Below the pieces are notes generated by a model. The model was not told the origin of the DNA. It saw only the letters and a program-made list of their open reading frames with translations, and did not search any database. Shown here in pieces: positions 43,837 to 51,985 of a stretch of 64,000 nt of DNA. The first letter of the stretch is position 1. The number at the start of each line of letters is the position of its first letter. Source of the DNA: an uncultured Piscinibacter sp. (GTDB taxonomy: Bacteria; Pseudomonadota; Gammaproteobacteria; Burkholderiales; Burkholderiaceae_C); NCBI RefSeq assembly GCF_937952055.1, contig NZ_CALFYO010000021.1, positions 902,601 to 966,600 of the forward strand, read 5' to 3'. The position numbers and the translations under genes were made by a program.

Positions 43837-44868
43837 TCAGCGGGCCGCTGCCGCGCCGGCGACCGCCAGTGTCTCGCTCCGGTCGCGGCAACGCGAACCG
43901 CATGAGGCCATGTGGCGCACGTCCCGGCCGAGCACCACGCGCACGTCGGCCCCCGTGGCACTGTCGTCCCGCTGCACCAGCGCCACTCTTGTTGGCAGGT
44001 GGCGGGCGAGCTCGCCGGCCTCGGCCGCGTAGCCTGGTCGGTAGTGGACGACGGTGGCCGGCGTGTCGTACGGCCGCAGGTTCGTCAGCCGTGCGCGCTG
44101 GCGCAGACCGTGCCGCTGCAGCCGGACGCCCAGCCAAGCCGCCAGTCCGGTGACGCCGTTGCCGTTCACGATCTCGACGCGCAGTGCAGCCAGATTCGGC
44201 GGCGGCGGCGACGGCGCCTCGTCTTTCGCGACCGCTTCCTCCCTCGTGGCCGTGTCGGCCCTCGCGGACGGTGTGCCGACGATCGGCAGCGCGGCGGCAG
44301 TGGGCTCGGTCTGCAGCGTGAGCACGGCAGCCGGGGCGCTGGCCACGGCGACGGCGAGCTGCGGCGTTGCAGGCACCCCTCGGGGGTCGAGCTTTCCCAG
44401 GTTGGCGCGCGCCGCCGTGTGGCCGGGATCCAGCGCCAGCGCCCGATGCAGCACACTGCGCGCCTCGTCGTTGCGTCCGGCCAGCATCAGCGCATAGCCC
44501 AGGTTGTTAAAGCGGCGCGCGCTGGCCGGCGCTCCTTCGGCAGCGCGGTGCAACGTCACCACAGCCTCATCGAGCCGGCCCTGGCCGCTCAGGGCGATGC
44601 CCAGGCCGTCGAGGATGTCGGCGTCGTCGGGCGCGTCGGCCGCCGCCTTTCGCCATGCCTCCAGCGCATCCTCCCAGCGGCGCTCCCCCTCGTACTGGCG
44701 AGCCAGCGCGGCATAGCCCTGGGCCATGCCCAGGCCCGCGTGCGAGATGCGATAGCTGGGCACCACGCGCCAGGCCTCGGGAGGCGGCGAGGCGCAACCC
44801 GCCAGGACCAGCAGCGCGGCGGCGAGGGCCACGGGGCGACAGTTCAGCGTGGGGCGATCGACTGGCAT
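43837..44868 (-). CDS. TadD-like TPR lipoprotein fused to a LytR_C-type domain
   Basis: A 343-residue protein with AAGGAG before ATG 44868. The signal peptide ends in lipobox LVLAGC (Cys at about residue 25). TPR repeats fill about residues 60-160 (EGERRWEDALEAWRKAAAD; NLGYALMLAGRNDEARSVL), as in TadD. After a Pro/Ala linker, a C-terminal domain starts LRVEIVNGNGVTGLAAWLG and ends VALVQRDDSATGADVRVVLG, which matches the LytR_C domain. TadD is thought to assist secretin assembly. The fused domain might contact cell-wall material, which is inference. Confidence 0.85.
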   Translation of the reverse strand: MPVDRPTLNCRPVALAAALLVLAGCASPPPEAWRVVPSYRISHAGLGMAQGYAALARQYEGERRWEDALEAWRKAAADAPDDADILDGLGIALSGQGRLDEAVVTLHRAAEGAPASARRFNNLGYALMLAGRNDEARSVLHRALALDPGHTAARANLGKLDPRGVPATPQLAVAVASAPAAVLTLQTEPTAAALPIVGTPSARADTATREEAVAKDEAPSPPPPNLAALRVEIVNGNGVTGLAAWLGVRLQRHGLRQRARLTNLRPYDTPATVVHYRPGYAAEAGELARHLPTRVALVQRDDSATGADVRVVLGRDVRHMASCGSRCRDRSETLAVAGAAAAR

Positions 44869-44885
44869 CGGCGGCTCCTTCGTCT

Positions 44886-45824
44886 TCACTTGCCGGCCAT
44901 CGTGGGCAGCAGCACGCGATAGATCTGGATCATCGCGGGCCCCATCAGCACGACCATCAGCGAGGGGAAGATGCAAAAGATCAGCGGGAACAGCAGCTTG
45001 AGCGCGATCTTCGCCGCGGCCTCCTCGGCGCGCTGGCGCCGCCGCGTGCGCAGCATGTCGGCATGCACGCGCAGCGAGGCCGCGATGCTGGTGCCGAACC
45101 GCTCGGCCTGACTGATCATCGTGACGAAGCTTTCCACTTCCTCGACGCCGGTGCGCATCGCGAGGTTGTGCAGCGCGCGCTCGCGGTCGGCGCCGGCGCG
45201 CAGTTCGAGGTTGACCAGGCGCAACTCGTCCGCCAGCGCCGGGCTCTTGATCTGCATGTCCTCGGCGACGCGCAGCATCGCCGCCTCGGTGCCCAGGCCT
45301 GCCTCGACGCACACGGTCATCAGGTCGAGCGCATCGGGAAAGCTCTCGAAGATCTCGCGCTGGCGCACGAAGACCATGCGCGACAGGACCATGTTGGGCC
45401 CGTAGTAACCCACTGCCGCCAGGCCCAGCAGCGCCAACAGCAGGCCGTTGCCCTTGAGCGGAGAGCCGGCCAGCGTGAGCAGCGCGAAGCCTGCCATCGG
45501 CAGTCCGAGCGACAGCACCGTCTTGATGCCGAAGAACGCCGGCGCCGCGGAAGGATTGCGGATGCCCGCGTGCATGAAGCGCAATCGAATGCCCGACTTC
45601 TCGAAGCCCTCCTCGGGCGTAGACAGCCGGCTCACGGGCTGGGTCAGCTCGGCCACACGACCCAGCCAGCGCTCGACGAAGGGCGGCCTCGGCGCGTGAT
45701 CGGTGACCAGCGCGTCCAGTCGCTGCCGCGCGGCACTCGGCCGGATCAGCGACGACGCTCCGAGCACGCCGGCGACGACGACCACGAAGATCAGCGCCAG
45801 GATGGCAAGCTGGACCATGCTCAT
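44886..45824 (-). CDS. tadC: Tad pilus inner-membrane platform protein TadC
   Basis: A 312-residue type II secretion F-domain protein. Membrane spans lie at the N-terminus, at about residues 95-140 and at the C-terminus. The FPDALDLMTVCVEAGLGTEAAMLRVAED stretch starts the conserved cytoplasmic T2SSF domain. ATG 45824 has AGGGGG about 7 bases upstream and is preferred to 45860. With TadB it forms the inner-membrane platform on which Flp pilins assemble. It follows tadB by 55 bases. Confidence 0.93.
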   Translation of the reverse strand: MSMVQLAILALIFVVVVAGVLGASSLIRPSAARQRLDALVTDHAPRPPFVERWLGRVAELTQPVSRLSTPEEGFEKSGIRLRFMHAGIRNPSAAPAFFGIKTVLSLGLPMAGFALLTLAGSPLKGNGLLLALLGLAAVGYYGPNMVLSRMVFVRQREIFESFPDALDLMTVCVEAGLGTEAAMLRVAEDMQIKSPALADELRLVNLELRAGADRERALHNLAMRTGVEEVESFVTMISQAERFGTSIAASLRVHADMLRTRRRQRAEEAAAKIALKLLFPLIFCIFPSLMVVLMGPAMIQIYRVLLPTMAGK

Positions 45825-45879
45825 GACAGCACCCCCTTCGTCGAATGCGTAGCGCTCCAATGATTCATGCGCTCACTCC

Positions 45880-46848
45880 TCAGACGCGGATGCGGATGAT
45901 CTGGCGCATCCACAGGATGCCCAGGATCATCATGAACAGCGCCACGCCGACCATGCGGATGCCCGCCGGGTCGGTCCACAACACCGCCAGGAACTTCGGA
46001 TTGACCAGGTTGACGACCAACGCGACGCCGAACGGCAGCGCCGTCAGGATGATGGCCGACAGCCTCCCCTCGGCCGACAGGGTGCGGATCTCGCCGAGCA
46101 GCTTGAGCCGCTCGCGCACGATGCCGGAGATCTTGTCGAGCAGCTCGGCCAGGTTGCCGCCCGACTCGCGCTGGATCATGACCGCGACGACGAAGTAGCT
46201 GACATCGGGCACCGGCACGCGCTCCGCCAGGCGCACCAGCGCATCGTTGACCGGAACCCCGTAGTTCATCTCGTCGAACAGGGTGCGGAAGTCGCGCCCG
46301 AGCGGCTCGGCCAGCTCGTCGCCCACCATCTTCACCGCCGTGGGGAAGGCGTGGCCGGCGCGCATCGCCCGCCCCATGAGATCCAGCGCCTCGGGGAACT
46401 GGCGCTCGATGCGCTCGATGCGCTGGCTGCGCCGGCTCGCCACGCGCCACCAGGGCAGCGCGGCCAGCCCCAGGCCCAGCGCAGCACCGAGGGTCGGCGG
46501 CTTGCCCAGCAGCGTGGGCAGAGACACGCCGAGCAGGCCGAGCGCTGCCGAGACGAGGATCAGCTCCACCGGCGAGACGCCGGTCGCCGACGCGCCGACG
46601 AATCGGTGCAGGCGCTGCCCGAAGCCCGCGCGACCGAGCAACTCGTTCAGGCGCGGCAGGCGCGACGCCTCGAGCGTGCGCTCGATGCTGGCCTGCGTGT
46701 GGACTTCGCCCGTCAGTTGTTGGAGCCGCATCGAAATGCGCCGGGCCTCCGGGCTGTTCTTCGACGCCCAGAGGTTGTAGAGGCCCTCGAAGGCGAGCAC
46801 GACCGCGAGAAAGGCCACCACCGCGAACAGCACGAAGGACAGGTCCAT
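45880..46848 (-). CDS. tadB: Tad pilus inner-membrane platform protein TadB
   Basis: A 322-residue T2SSF-family membrane protein. An N-terminal span (residues about 4-24) precedes a pair of spans in the middle, the cytoplasmic domain FPEALDLMGRAMRAGHAFP, MIQRESGGNLAELLDKIS, and two spans at the C-terminus. The order TadA-TadB-TadC is that of Tad loci. ATG 46848 gives a normal N-terminus, and the gene lies 19 bases after tadA. Confidence 0.94.
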   Translation of the reverse strand: MDLSFVLFAVVAFLAVVLAFEGLYNLWASKNSPEARRISMRLQQLTGEVHTQASIERTLEASRLPRLNELLGRAGFGQRLHRFVGASATGVSPVELILVSAALGLLGVSLPTLLGKPPTLGAALGLGLAALPWWRVASRRSQRIERIERQFPEALDLMGRAMRAGHAFPTAVKMVGDELAEPLGRDFRTLFDEMNYGVPVNDALVRLAERVPVPDVSYFVVAVMIQRESGGNLAELLDKISGIVRERLKLLGEIRTLSAEGRLSAIILTALPFGVALVVNLVNPKFLAVLWTDPAGIRMVGVALFMMILGILWMRQIIRIRV

Positions 46849-46867
46849 GGCGAAAGCTCCGCTCGAT

Positions 46868-48223
46868 TCAGACCACGCGCCGCACCGGCGCGAACAGGGT
46901 TTCGGGCAGCTTGATGCCACGCGTGACCAGGCGGTCCCAGAAGCGCGGGCGCACGCCGGTGGCGGCGAAGTGCCCCTCCACCGCGCCGTTGGCGCCTACG
47001 CCGGTCTGCTTGAAGGCGAAGATCTCCTGCATCGACAGGGTGTCGCCCTCCATGCCGGTGACTTCCTGGATGCTGGTGAGCTTGCGCGTGCCGTCGCTCA
47101 TGCGGTTGGCCTGCACGATCACGCCGATGGCCGACGCGATCTGCGCACGCGCGGCGCGCGCCGGCAGGTCCACGCCGGCCATCGCGATCATGCTTTCGAG
47201 CCGCGCCAGCGCGTCGCGCGCGGTGTTGGCGTGCACCGTGGTCATCGAGCCTTCATGGCCGGTGTTCATCGCCTGCAGCATGTCCAGCGCCTCGGGACCG
47301 CGCGTCTCGCCAAGGATGATGCGGTCCGGGCGCATGCGCAGCGCATTGCGCACCAGCGCGCGCTGCGCCACCTCGCCGCGGCCCTCGATGTTGGGGGGGC
47401 GCGTCTCGAGCCGCACGACGTGCGGCTGCTGAAGCTGCAGCTCGGCCGCGTCCTCGATGGTGACGATGCGCTCGGAGTGCGGGATGTAGCCCGAGAGGAT
47501 GTTCAGCAGCGTGGTCTTGCCGGAGCCGGTGCCGCCCGAGATGAGGATGTTGACCTTGGCTTCGGCCAGCGCGCCGATGAACTGCGCCATCTCCTGCGAC
47601 ATCGAGCGGTACTCGATCAGGTTGGAGATCTGCAGCGGCACCGAGGAGAAGCGCCGGATCGACAGGATCGGACCGTCGATCGCCAGTGGCGGGATGATGG
47701 CGTTCACCCGCGAGCCGTCGGGCAGGCGTGCGTCGACCATCGGGCTGGACTCGTCGACGCGGCGGCCGATGCGCGAGACGATCTTGTCGATGATCTTGAG
47801 CAGGTGCGTGTCGTCGACGAAGGTGACGTCGGTGAGCTCGAGCCGACCGCGCCGCTCGACGTAGATCTGCTTGTGGGTGTTGACGAGGATGTCCGACACG
47901 GTCGGGTCCGCCAGCAGCGGCTCCAGCGGACCGAAGCCGAGCATCTCGTACTGGATGTCGCGCACCAGGTTGCGCCGTTCGCCGGCATTGAGGACGAGGT
48001 TTTCCTCGACCAGCAGGCGTTCCACCATCTGGCGCAACTCTTCCTTGAGCAGCTCGGGCGACAGGCTCTCCATCGCCGCGAGATCCAGGCGCCCGAGCAG
48101 CAACTGGTGGATGTGCGCCTTGGTCTCGTGATAAGACCGCGTCGGGGCGCCGCCGTTGAGCGGCGCCGTCTCGACCAGGGTTGTCGGTCCCTGGGCAGCG
48201 CCCAGCCTCTCGCGCAGACTCAT
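46868..48223 (-). CDS. tadA: Tad pilus assembly ATPase TadA/CpaF
   Basis: A 451-residue secretion ATPase powering Flp pilus assembly. The N-terminal domain contains YEMLGFGPLEPLLADPTVSD (starting about residue 92), typical of CpaF. The Walker A motif GGTGSGKTT is at about 239-247, the Asp-box IVTIEDAAEL follows, the Walker B region is RPDRIILGETRG and the His-box is GHEGSMTTVHANT. All nucleotide-binding residues appear intact. It is 10 bases after tadZ. Confidence 0.97.
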   Translation of the reverse strand: MSLRERLGAAQGPTTLVETAPLNGGAPTRSYHETKAHIHQLLLGRLDLAAMESLSPELLKEELRQMVERLLVEENLVLNAGERRNLVRDIQYEMLGFGPLEPLLADPTVSDILVNTHKQIYVERRGRLELTDVTFVDDTHLLKIIDKIVSRIGRRVDESSPMVDARLPDGSRVNAIIPPLAIDGPILSIRRFSSVPLQISNLIEYRSMSQEMAQFIGALAEAKVNILISGGTGSGKTTLLNILSGYIPHSERIVTIEDAAELQLQQPHVVRLETRPPNIEGRGEVAQRALVRNALRMRPDRIILGETRGPEALDMLQAMNTGHEGSMTTVHANTARDALARLESMIAMAGVDLPARAARAQIASAIGVIVQANRMSDGTRKLTSIQEVTGMEGDTLSMQEIFAFKQTGVGANGAVEGHFAATGVRPRFWDRLVTRGIKLPETLFAPVRRVV

Positions 48224-48233
48224 GGCATCCCTT

Positions 48234-49403
48234 TCAATTCGCGGTACGGAACAGGCCGGTCAGCCACTTGCCCCGCGGTGGCGGGGCGACCGCCGGCGCG
48301 AGTTCCTGCGCCAGCGCGCGCAGCGCCTTGGCGATCGCACTGTTCGGCGCGATGGTGTCCAGCGGCACGCCCTGGTTCACCGAGGCAGCCACCACCTCGT
48401 ACTGGTTGGGCAGCATGCGCACCTGCTTCAGCGATAGCGTCTTCTTCAGGTCCTCGACCGTGAGCTGGCTGTTCTTCTGGCAGCGGTTGACGATCCACTG
48501 GATCTTGTCCTCCGGATAGTCGAGCGAGCGGAACACGTCGCGCAGGCGCTTGCCATCGCGGATGAAGGGCAGCGTCAGCTGCATCACCGCGTACACCCGG
48601 TCGGCCAGGTCGAGCGCCTGCAGCGTCACCGCGCTCAGCGAGCGGCCGGCGTCGACGACGATGTAGTCGAACATGCCCTGCGCCAGGTGCAGGATGTCCT
48701 CGACGTGCTGCGGCGTCACGTCGGTCGCCTGCGCAGGATCGTCGGGCGCGGCGAGCACCCACAGGCCGGGTGCCACCTGGCTCATGGCCGAGCGCAGCAG
48801 TTCGGGGTCGAGGCGGCTGATGTTGCGTGCCACGTCGGCCACGTTGCTCACCGGCCGCTCGCTGCTGACGAACAGGGCGGCATCGCCGAACTGCAGGTTC
48901 AGGTCGATCAGGGCGACGCTGCGCTCGCCGTCCGCGGCCAGCATGTGAGCCAGGTTCGCGGCCACGAACGTGGCGCCGCTGCCGCCCTTGCACGACACGA
49001 AGGCGAGCGTCTTGCCGGGCTCGCGCTCGGGAGCCTGGACCGGCGCGCGCTTGCGCAGTTGCCGACGCAGCGCGGCGAGCACCGCTTCGGGCGCTGCCGG
49101 CGCCGGCAGCACCTCGCGCACGCCGACGCGCATCGCGCGCATCAGGAACTCGGGGCTCAGTTCGTTGCCGACCAGCACGTAGTCGATCTCCGGGTGCGCG
49201 GCGGCCAGCCGCTCCAGTGCCTCGAAGTCCTCCGGCGTGACGGTCTCGACCAGCACCATGTCCGGCCGGCTGCCGTTGACCAGCACGTTGACGTCGAGCA
49301 GCGAGCGCAGGACGGGCGTGACTTCCAGGGCTGGTTCCGCCTGCAGGGCCTGGCTCCAGGCGTCGGCGTTTCTCGCGTCGGGGGTGATGAGCTTGATTTT
49401 CAC
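48234..49403 (-). CDS. tadZ: Pilus localisation protein TadZ/CpaE
   Basis: A 389-residue protein. The N-terminal ~120 residues form a receiver-like domain without a full acidic pocket. The C-terminal ParA-like domain starts at about residue 135 with SCKGGSGATFVAAN, a deviant Walker A motif in which the residue before the Thr is Ala rather than Lys, as in many TadZ proteins. DLNLQFGDAALF and VDAGRS are conserved. TadZ marks the pole for Tad assembly. The start is GTG 49403, overlapping the previous stop. Confidence 0.93.
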   Translation of the reverse strand: MKIKLITPDARNADAWSQALQAEPALEVTPVLRSLLDVNVLVNGSRPDMVLVETVTPEDFEALERLAAAHPEIDYVLVGNELSPEFLMRAMRVGVREVLPAPAAPEAVLAALRRQLRKRAPVQAPEREPGKTLAFVSCKGGSGATFVAANLAHMLAADGERSVALIDLNLQFGDAALFVSSERPVSNVADVARNISRLDPELLRSAMSQVAPGLWVLAAPDDPAQATDVTPQHVEDILHLAQGMFDYIVVDAGRSLSAVTLQALDLADRVYAVMQLTLPFIRDGKRLRDVFRSLDYPEDKIQWIVNRCQKNSQLTVEDLKKTLSLKQVRMLPNQYEVVAASVNQGVPLDTIAPNSAIAKALRALAQELAPAVAPPPRGKWLTGLFRTAN

Positions 49404-49843
49404 TGGCAGACCTCGTTGGCAGCGCTATTCATGAATTCCTTGCGCAGCGTGGTGCTGAACGAGGGCAGGGTCAGCGACAGCGGCAGGAACGGAATGATGG
49501 TGTCGTGCGTGTATCCGTTGAGCGACACGCGCACCGCCTTGCAGTTGGCCGCCGTGCAGGTGTTGTCGGCGGCAGGCGGGTTGAGGTAGGTGATCGAGAT
49601 GTTCGTGGCGCCCAGCGTCGGCAGGCGACCGATCATGCGGGTCTTGATGTCGCCGTCTCCGATGTCGCACACGACCGCCAGTCGCGCGCCATAGCGCGTG
49701 GCCTCGACCGCGGCGTTCCAGGTCCAGAGCAGGCGGCCCATCTCCATCACGCCGAACAGCACCGTGAAGAACAGCGCCGAGACGATGGCGAACTCGACCG
49801 CGGCAACGCCGCGTTGTGATGCGATCGATCGAGCGGCGCTCAC
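49400..49843 (-). CDS. TadE/TadF-like minor pseudopilin
   Basis: A 147-residue protein with GTG 49843, overlapping the upstream gene (GTGA). It has a short basic leader QRG followed by VAAVEFAIVSALFFTVLFGVMEMG, the hydrophobic N-terminal helix of TadE-type pseudopilins, with the conserved Glu at position +5. Two Cys pairs in the C-terminal part (DNTCTAANCKA) may form a disulfide. It would be processed by the TadV peptidase and aid Flp pilus assembly. Confidence 0.88.
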   Translation of the reverse strand: MSAARSIASQRGVAAVEFAIVSALFFTVLFGVMEMGRLLWTWNAAVEATRYGARLAVVCDIGDGDIKTRMIGRLPTLGATNISITYLNPPAADNTCTAANCKAVRVSLNGYTHDTIIPFLPLSLTLPSFSTTLRKEFMNSAANEVCQ

Positions 49844-50304
49844 AGCTGTGCCCTCAGGGTGACGGCGATGTCGTTGAAGGTCATGTCGGGAACCACGAAC
49901 TGCACCACTGAACTGTAGGCATATCCCTGGATCGCGACTGTGACGAGGTTGACGGAACCGAGCCCCGTGGTTTGATTTGCATGTGTGGCCGGGCAGCTCA
50001 GCGCATCGCAGACCTGCACCGCCGACGTCGTCAGCCCGGGCGCCAGCGCCGAACCGCTGCATTCGGTGTTGCCGTGCACGGCCAGGCAGCGGGCCTCGGC
50101 CTGGATCGTCGCCTGACCCGGCCCGTGCTGCGACAAGTGGCGCGCAGCGTCGCGCACCGTCTTGGACAGGGTGTTGTACGTGTAGATCGCACGGCCGAGC
50201 TCGCTCGTGCCGAAGATCATCGCCACCAGCAGGGGCAGCAGCAGTGCGAACTCCACGGCGGCGACGCCGCGCTGGCTGCGTTGGGACGGCGATGGGTTGC
50301 GCAT
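49840..50304 (-). CDS. TadE-like minor pseudopilin
   Basis: A 154-residue protein starting at ATG 50304, 6 bases after the TadG-like gene. The leader ends QRG, followed by VAAVEFALLLPLLVAMIFGTSELG, the same processing and membrane pattern as the next gene, so the two are paralogues. The C-terminal region has four Cys (including EARCL, NTEC and SCPATH). It is likely a minor pilin in the Tad system. Confidence 0.9.
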   Translation of the reverse strand: MRNPSPSQRSQRGVAAVEFALLLPLLVAMIFGTSELGRAIYTYNTLSKTVRDAARHLSQHGPGQATIQAEARCLAVHGNTECSGSALAPGLTTSAVQVCDALSCPATHANQTTGLGSVNLVTVAIQGYAYSSVVQFVVPDMTFNDIAVTLRAQL

Positions 50305-50310
50305 GGCTTC

Positions 50311-51663
50311 TCACTGCACCAGGGCCGGCACCATCGGCCCCTGGGAGTTGGTGTCGCCGGCGATGCCGGACGTGGCGCAGGGGCTGCCTGCGACGTTGGA
50401 GCGGCCCAGGTACTCGAGCCGCGACTTGATGACGTTGCCCGGGGACTTGCGGTAGGGGTCGAGCAGCAGCACGCAGGCATAAGCACGGATCGGCGCATGC
50501 TGGCCTCCGGCGAAATCGCTGCAGTCGACGATGGGCAGCACCACCAGGCGGCGATCGGCGCCGTAGGCGGTGTGCTGGGCGACCGTCGAGGCGTTGTAGG
50601 GGTTGGTATAGAACGGCGGCGTGACGCCCTCGGCGACGCCGGTGTTGGCCGGCAGGTGGCTGATGCGCGCCGAGCGGAAGTTGGGCACGCCGGCGACGCT
50701 GCCACCGTAGGCGTCACGGCCGAGCGGCCAGTTCTCGGTGCTGTAGCTGTGGCCGGAGAAGTCCGGCGGCGAGGTCGCGATGCTGTAGCTGCCCGGGCCG
50801 TAGAGGCCGAAGCGCGTGTTGAAGGCCTGCTGCAGCGAGTTGATGGCGCCGGTCTGGCCGACGCAGCCGGGCGTCGGGTTGGCGCTGCCGCTGGTGGCGC
50901 AATGCCCGGCGATCGGCTGCGGCAGGCTGCACTGGCCGCTGCCGGCGATCAGGCAGGCCAGTTCGCTGGCGCCGCCGCCCGTACAGCCCGGCGAGGTGGA
51001 ACTCGGGTCGAAGTCGATCCAGCGGAAGTTGCCGGTGTAGCCGGCGCTGCCGCCCGTCTCGGAGAACTCCATGCTGTACCAGTTGCCGACGACATAGCCG
51101 TAGTCGGGCGCGCTGCCCTGGGCGCACAAGGCCATCGGCACGGCACAGTTGGTCTGCGCCGGCGCCAGCGTGGCGGTGGCCAGCGCATTGACGGTCTGCG
51201 CGCCAAAGCCCATCACCTGCATGAACCAGGGCAGGATGCCGGTGCGCGTGATCGTGCAGCGCACATAGCTCGAGTTGGCCGGCGCGCTCAGCGCGCCGGC
51301 CCAGCTGCTGCCGGAGGTCAACGAACTGCCGAAGGCCACGGTCACGTTCGCGGGCGGAATCGCCGCTCCCTGGAAGCCGACGCGGTTCAGCGTGGCCACC
51401 GCCTTGCCTGCCGCTTCGGCGCGTTCGAACGCGGCCGTCGGGATCTCGGGGGCGCCGGTGAGCTCGTAGCTGGCGGCCAGTGCGCAGGCATCGGCGCCGT
51501 TCTGCAGTTCGCTCTTGGTGAGGTAGAGGTGGCCGCCGTCGATCGCCAGTCCGATGAAACCCATCATCACCACCAGCGCCAGGCCGACGACGATGGCCAC
51601 CGCCCCGCGCTGCCGCGAGCGCATCGGCCCCGCGACATGCCGGCGTTGCAGGCTTCCTGTCAC
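50311..51663 (-). CDS. TadG-like pilus assembly protein
   Basis: A 450-residue protein. GTG 51663 has GGAG 8 bases upstream and is preferred to ATG 51624. The N-terminus carries RQRGAVAIVVGLALVVMMGFIGLAIDGGHLY, a longer pseudopilin-like helix with the Gly/Asp pattern of TadG. The remainder is a Ser/Gly/Thr-rich periplasmic domain with about ten Cys and no clear von Willebrand A motif. TadG is proposed to anchor the pilus machine in the periplasm. It heads the tadG-tadE-tadE-like run. Confidence 0.85.
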   Translation of the reverse strand: MTGSLQRRHVAGPMRSRQRGAVAIVVGLALVVMMGFIGLAIDGGHLYLTKSELQNGADACALAASYELTGAPEIPTAAFERAEAAGKAVATLNRVGFQGAAIPPANVTVAFGSSLTSGSSWAGALSAPANSSYVRCTITRTGILPWFMQVMGFGAQTVNALATATLAPAQTNCAVPMALCAQGSAPDYGYVVGNWYSMEFSETGGSAGYTGNFRWIDFDPSSTSPGCTGGGASELACLIAGSGQCSLPQPIAGHCATSGSANPTPGCVGQTGAINSLQQAFNTRFGLYGPGSYSIATSPPDFSGHSYSTENWPLGRDAYGGSVAGVPNFRSARISHLPANTGVAEGVTPPFYTNPYNASTVAQHTAYGADRRLVVLPIVDCSDFAGGQHAPIRAYACVLLLDPYRKSPGNVIKSRLEYLGRSNVAGSPCATSGIAGDTNSQGPMVPALVQ

Positions 51664-51700
51664 TTCGGTTCTCCTCGGTGGCGCCACGTGCTGAGCTCGG

Positions 51701-51985
51701 TCAGCGGCTCGTGCCGCCGCCGACCCCGATGCTGATGACGCTGGCGGGCGGAGGATTGCGGTAGGTCTCGACGTGCCGCTCGCCGGCCTCGTGCACGGTG
51801 CGGCCGTCGCCGCCCAGCACCTGCTGCGCATGGCGCTGCGGGGCGGCCGGGTCGAGCAGCTGCTGCGCCGTGAGGGCGCGGGCGCTGTCGCCGAAGCGAG
51901 CATCCCACTGCGGCGATGCGCTGGCGGCGCAGCCTCCCAGGACGGCCATGCAGGCGGCCGCAGCGATCGTGGTGATGGCGCGCAT
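51701..51985 (-). CDS. Small Tad-locus lipoprotein
   Basis: A 94-residue lipoprotein starting at ATG 51985, sharing one base with the secretin stop. The signal peptide ends at lipobox VLGGC (Cys about residue 19). A short mature part follows (LTAQQLLDPAAPQRHAQQVL), ending in a Gly-rich tail. In Tad loci a small lipoprotein such as RcpB/CpaD or TadD helps the secretin reach the outer membrane; by position this gene may play that part. It is not similar enough to name. Confidence 0.75.
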   Translation of the reverse strand: MRAITTIAAAACMAVLGGCAASASPQWDARFGDSARALTAQQLLDPAAPQRHAQQVLGGDGRTVHEAGERHVETYRNPPPASVISIGVGGGTSR

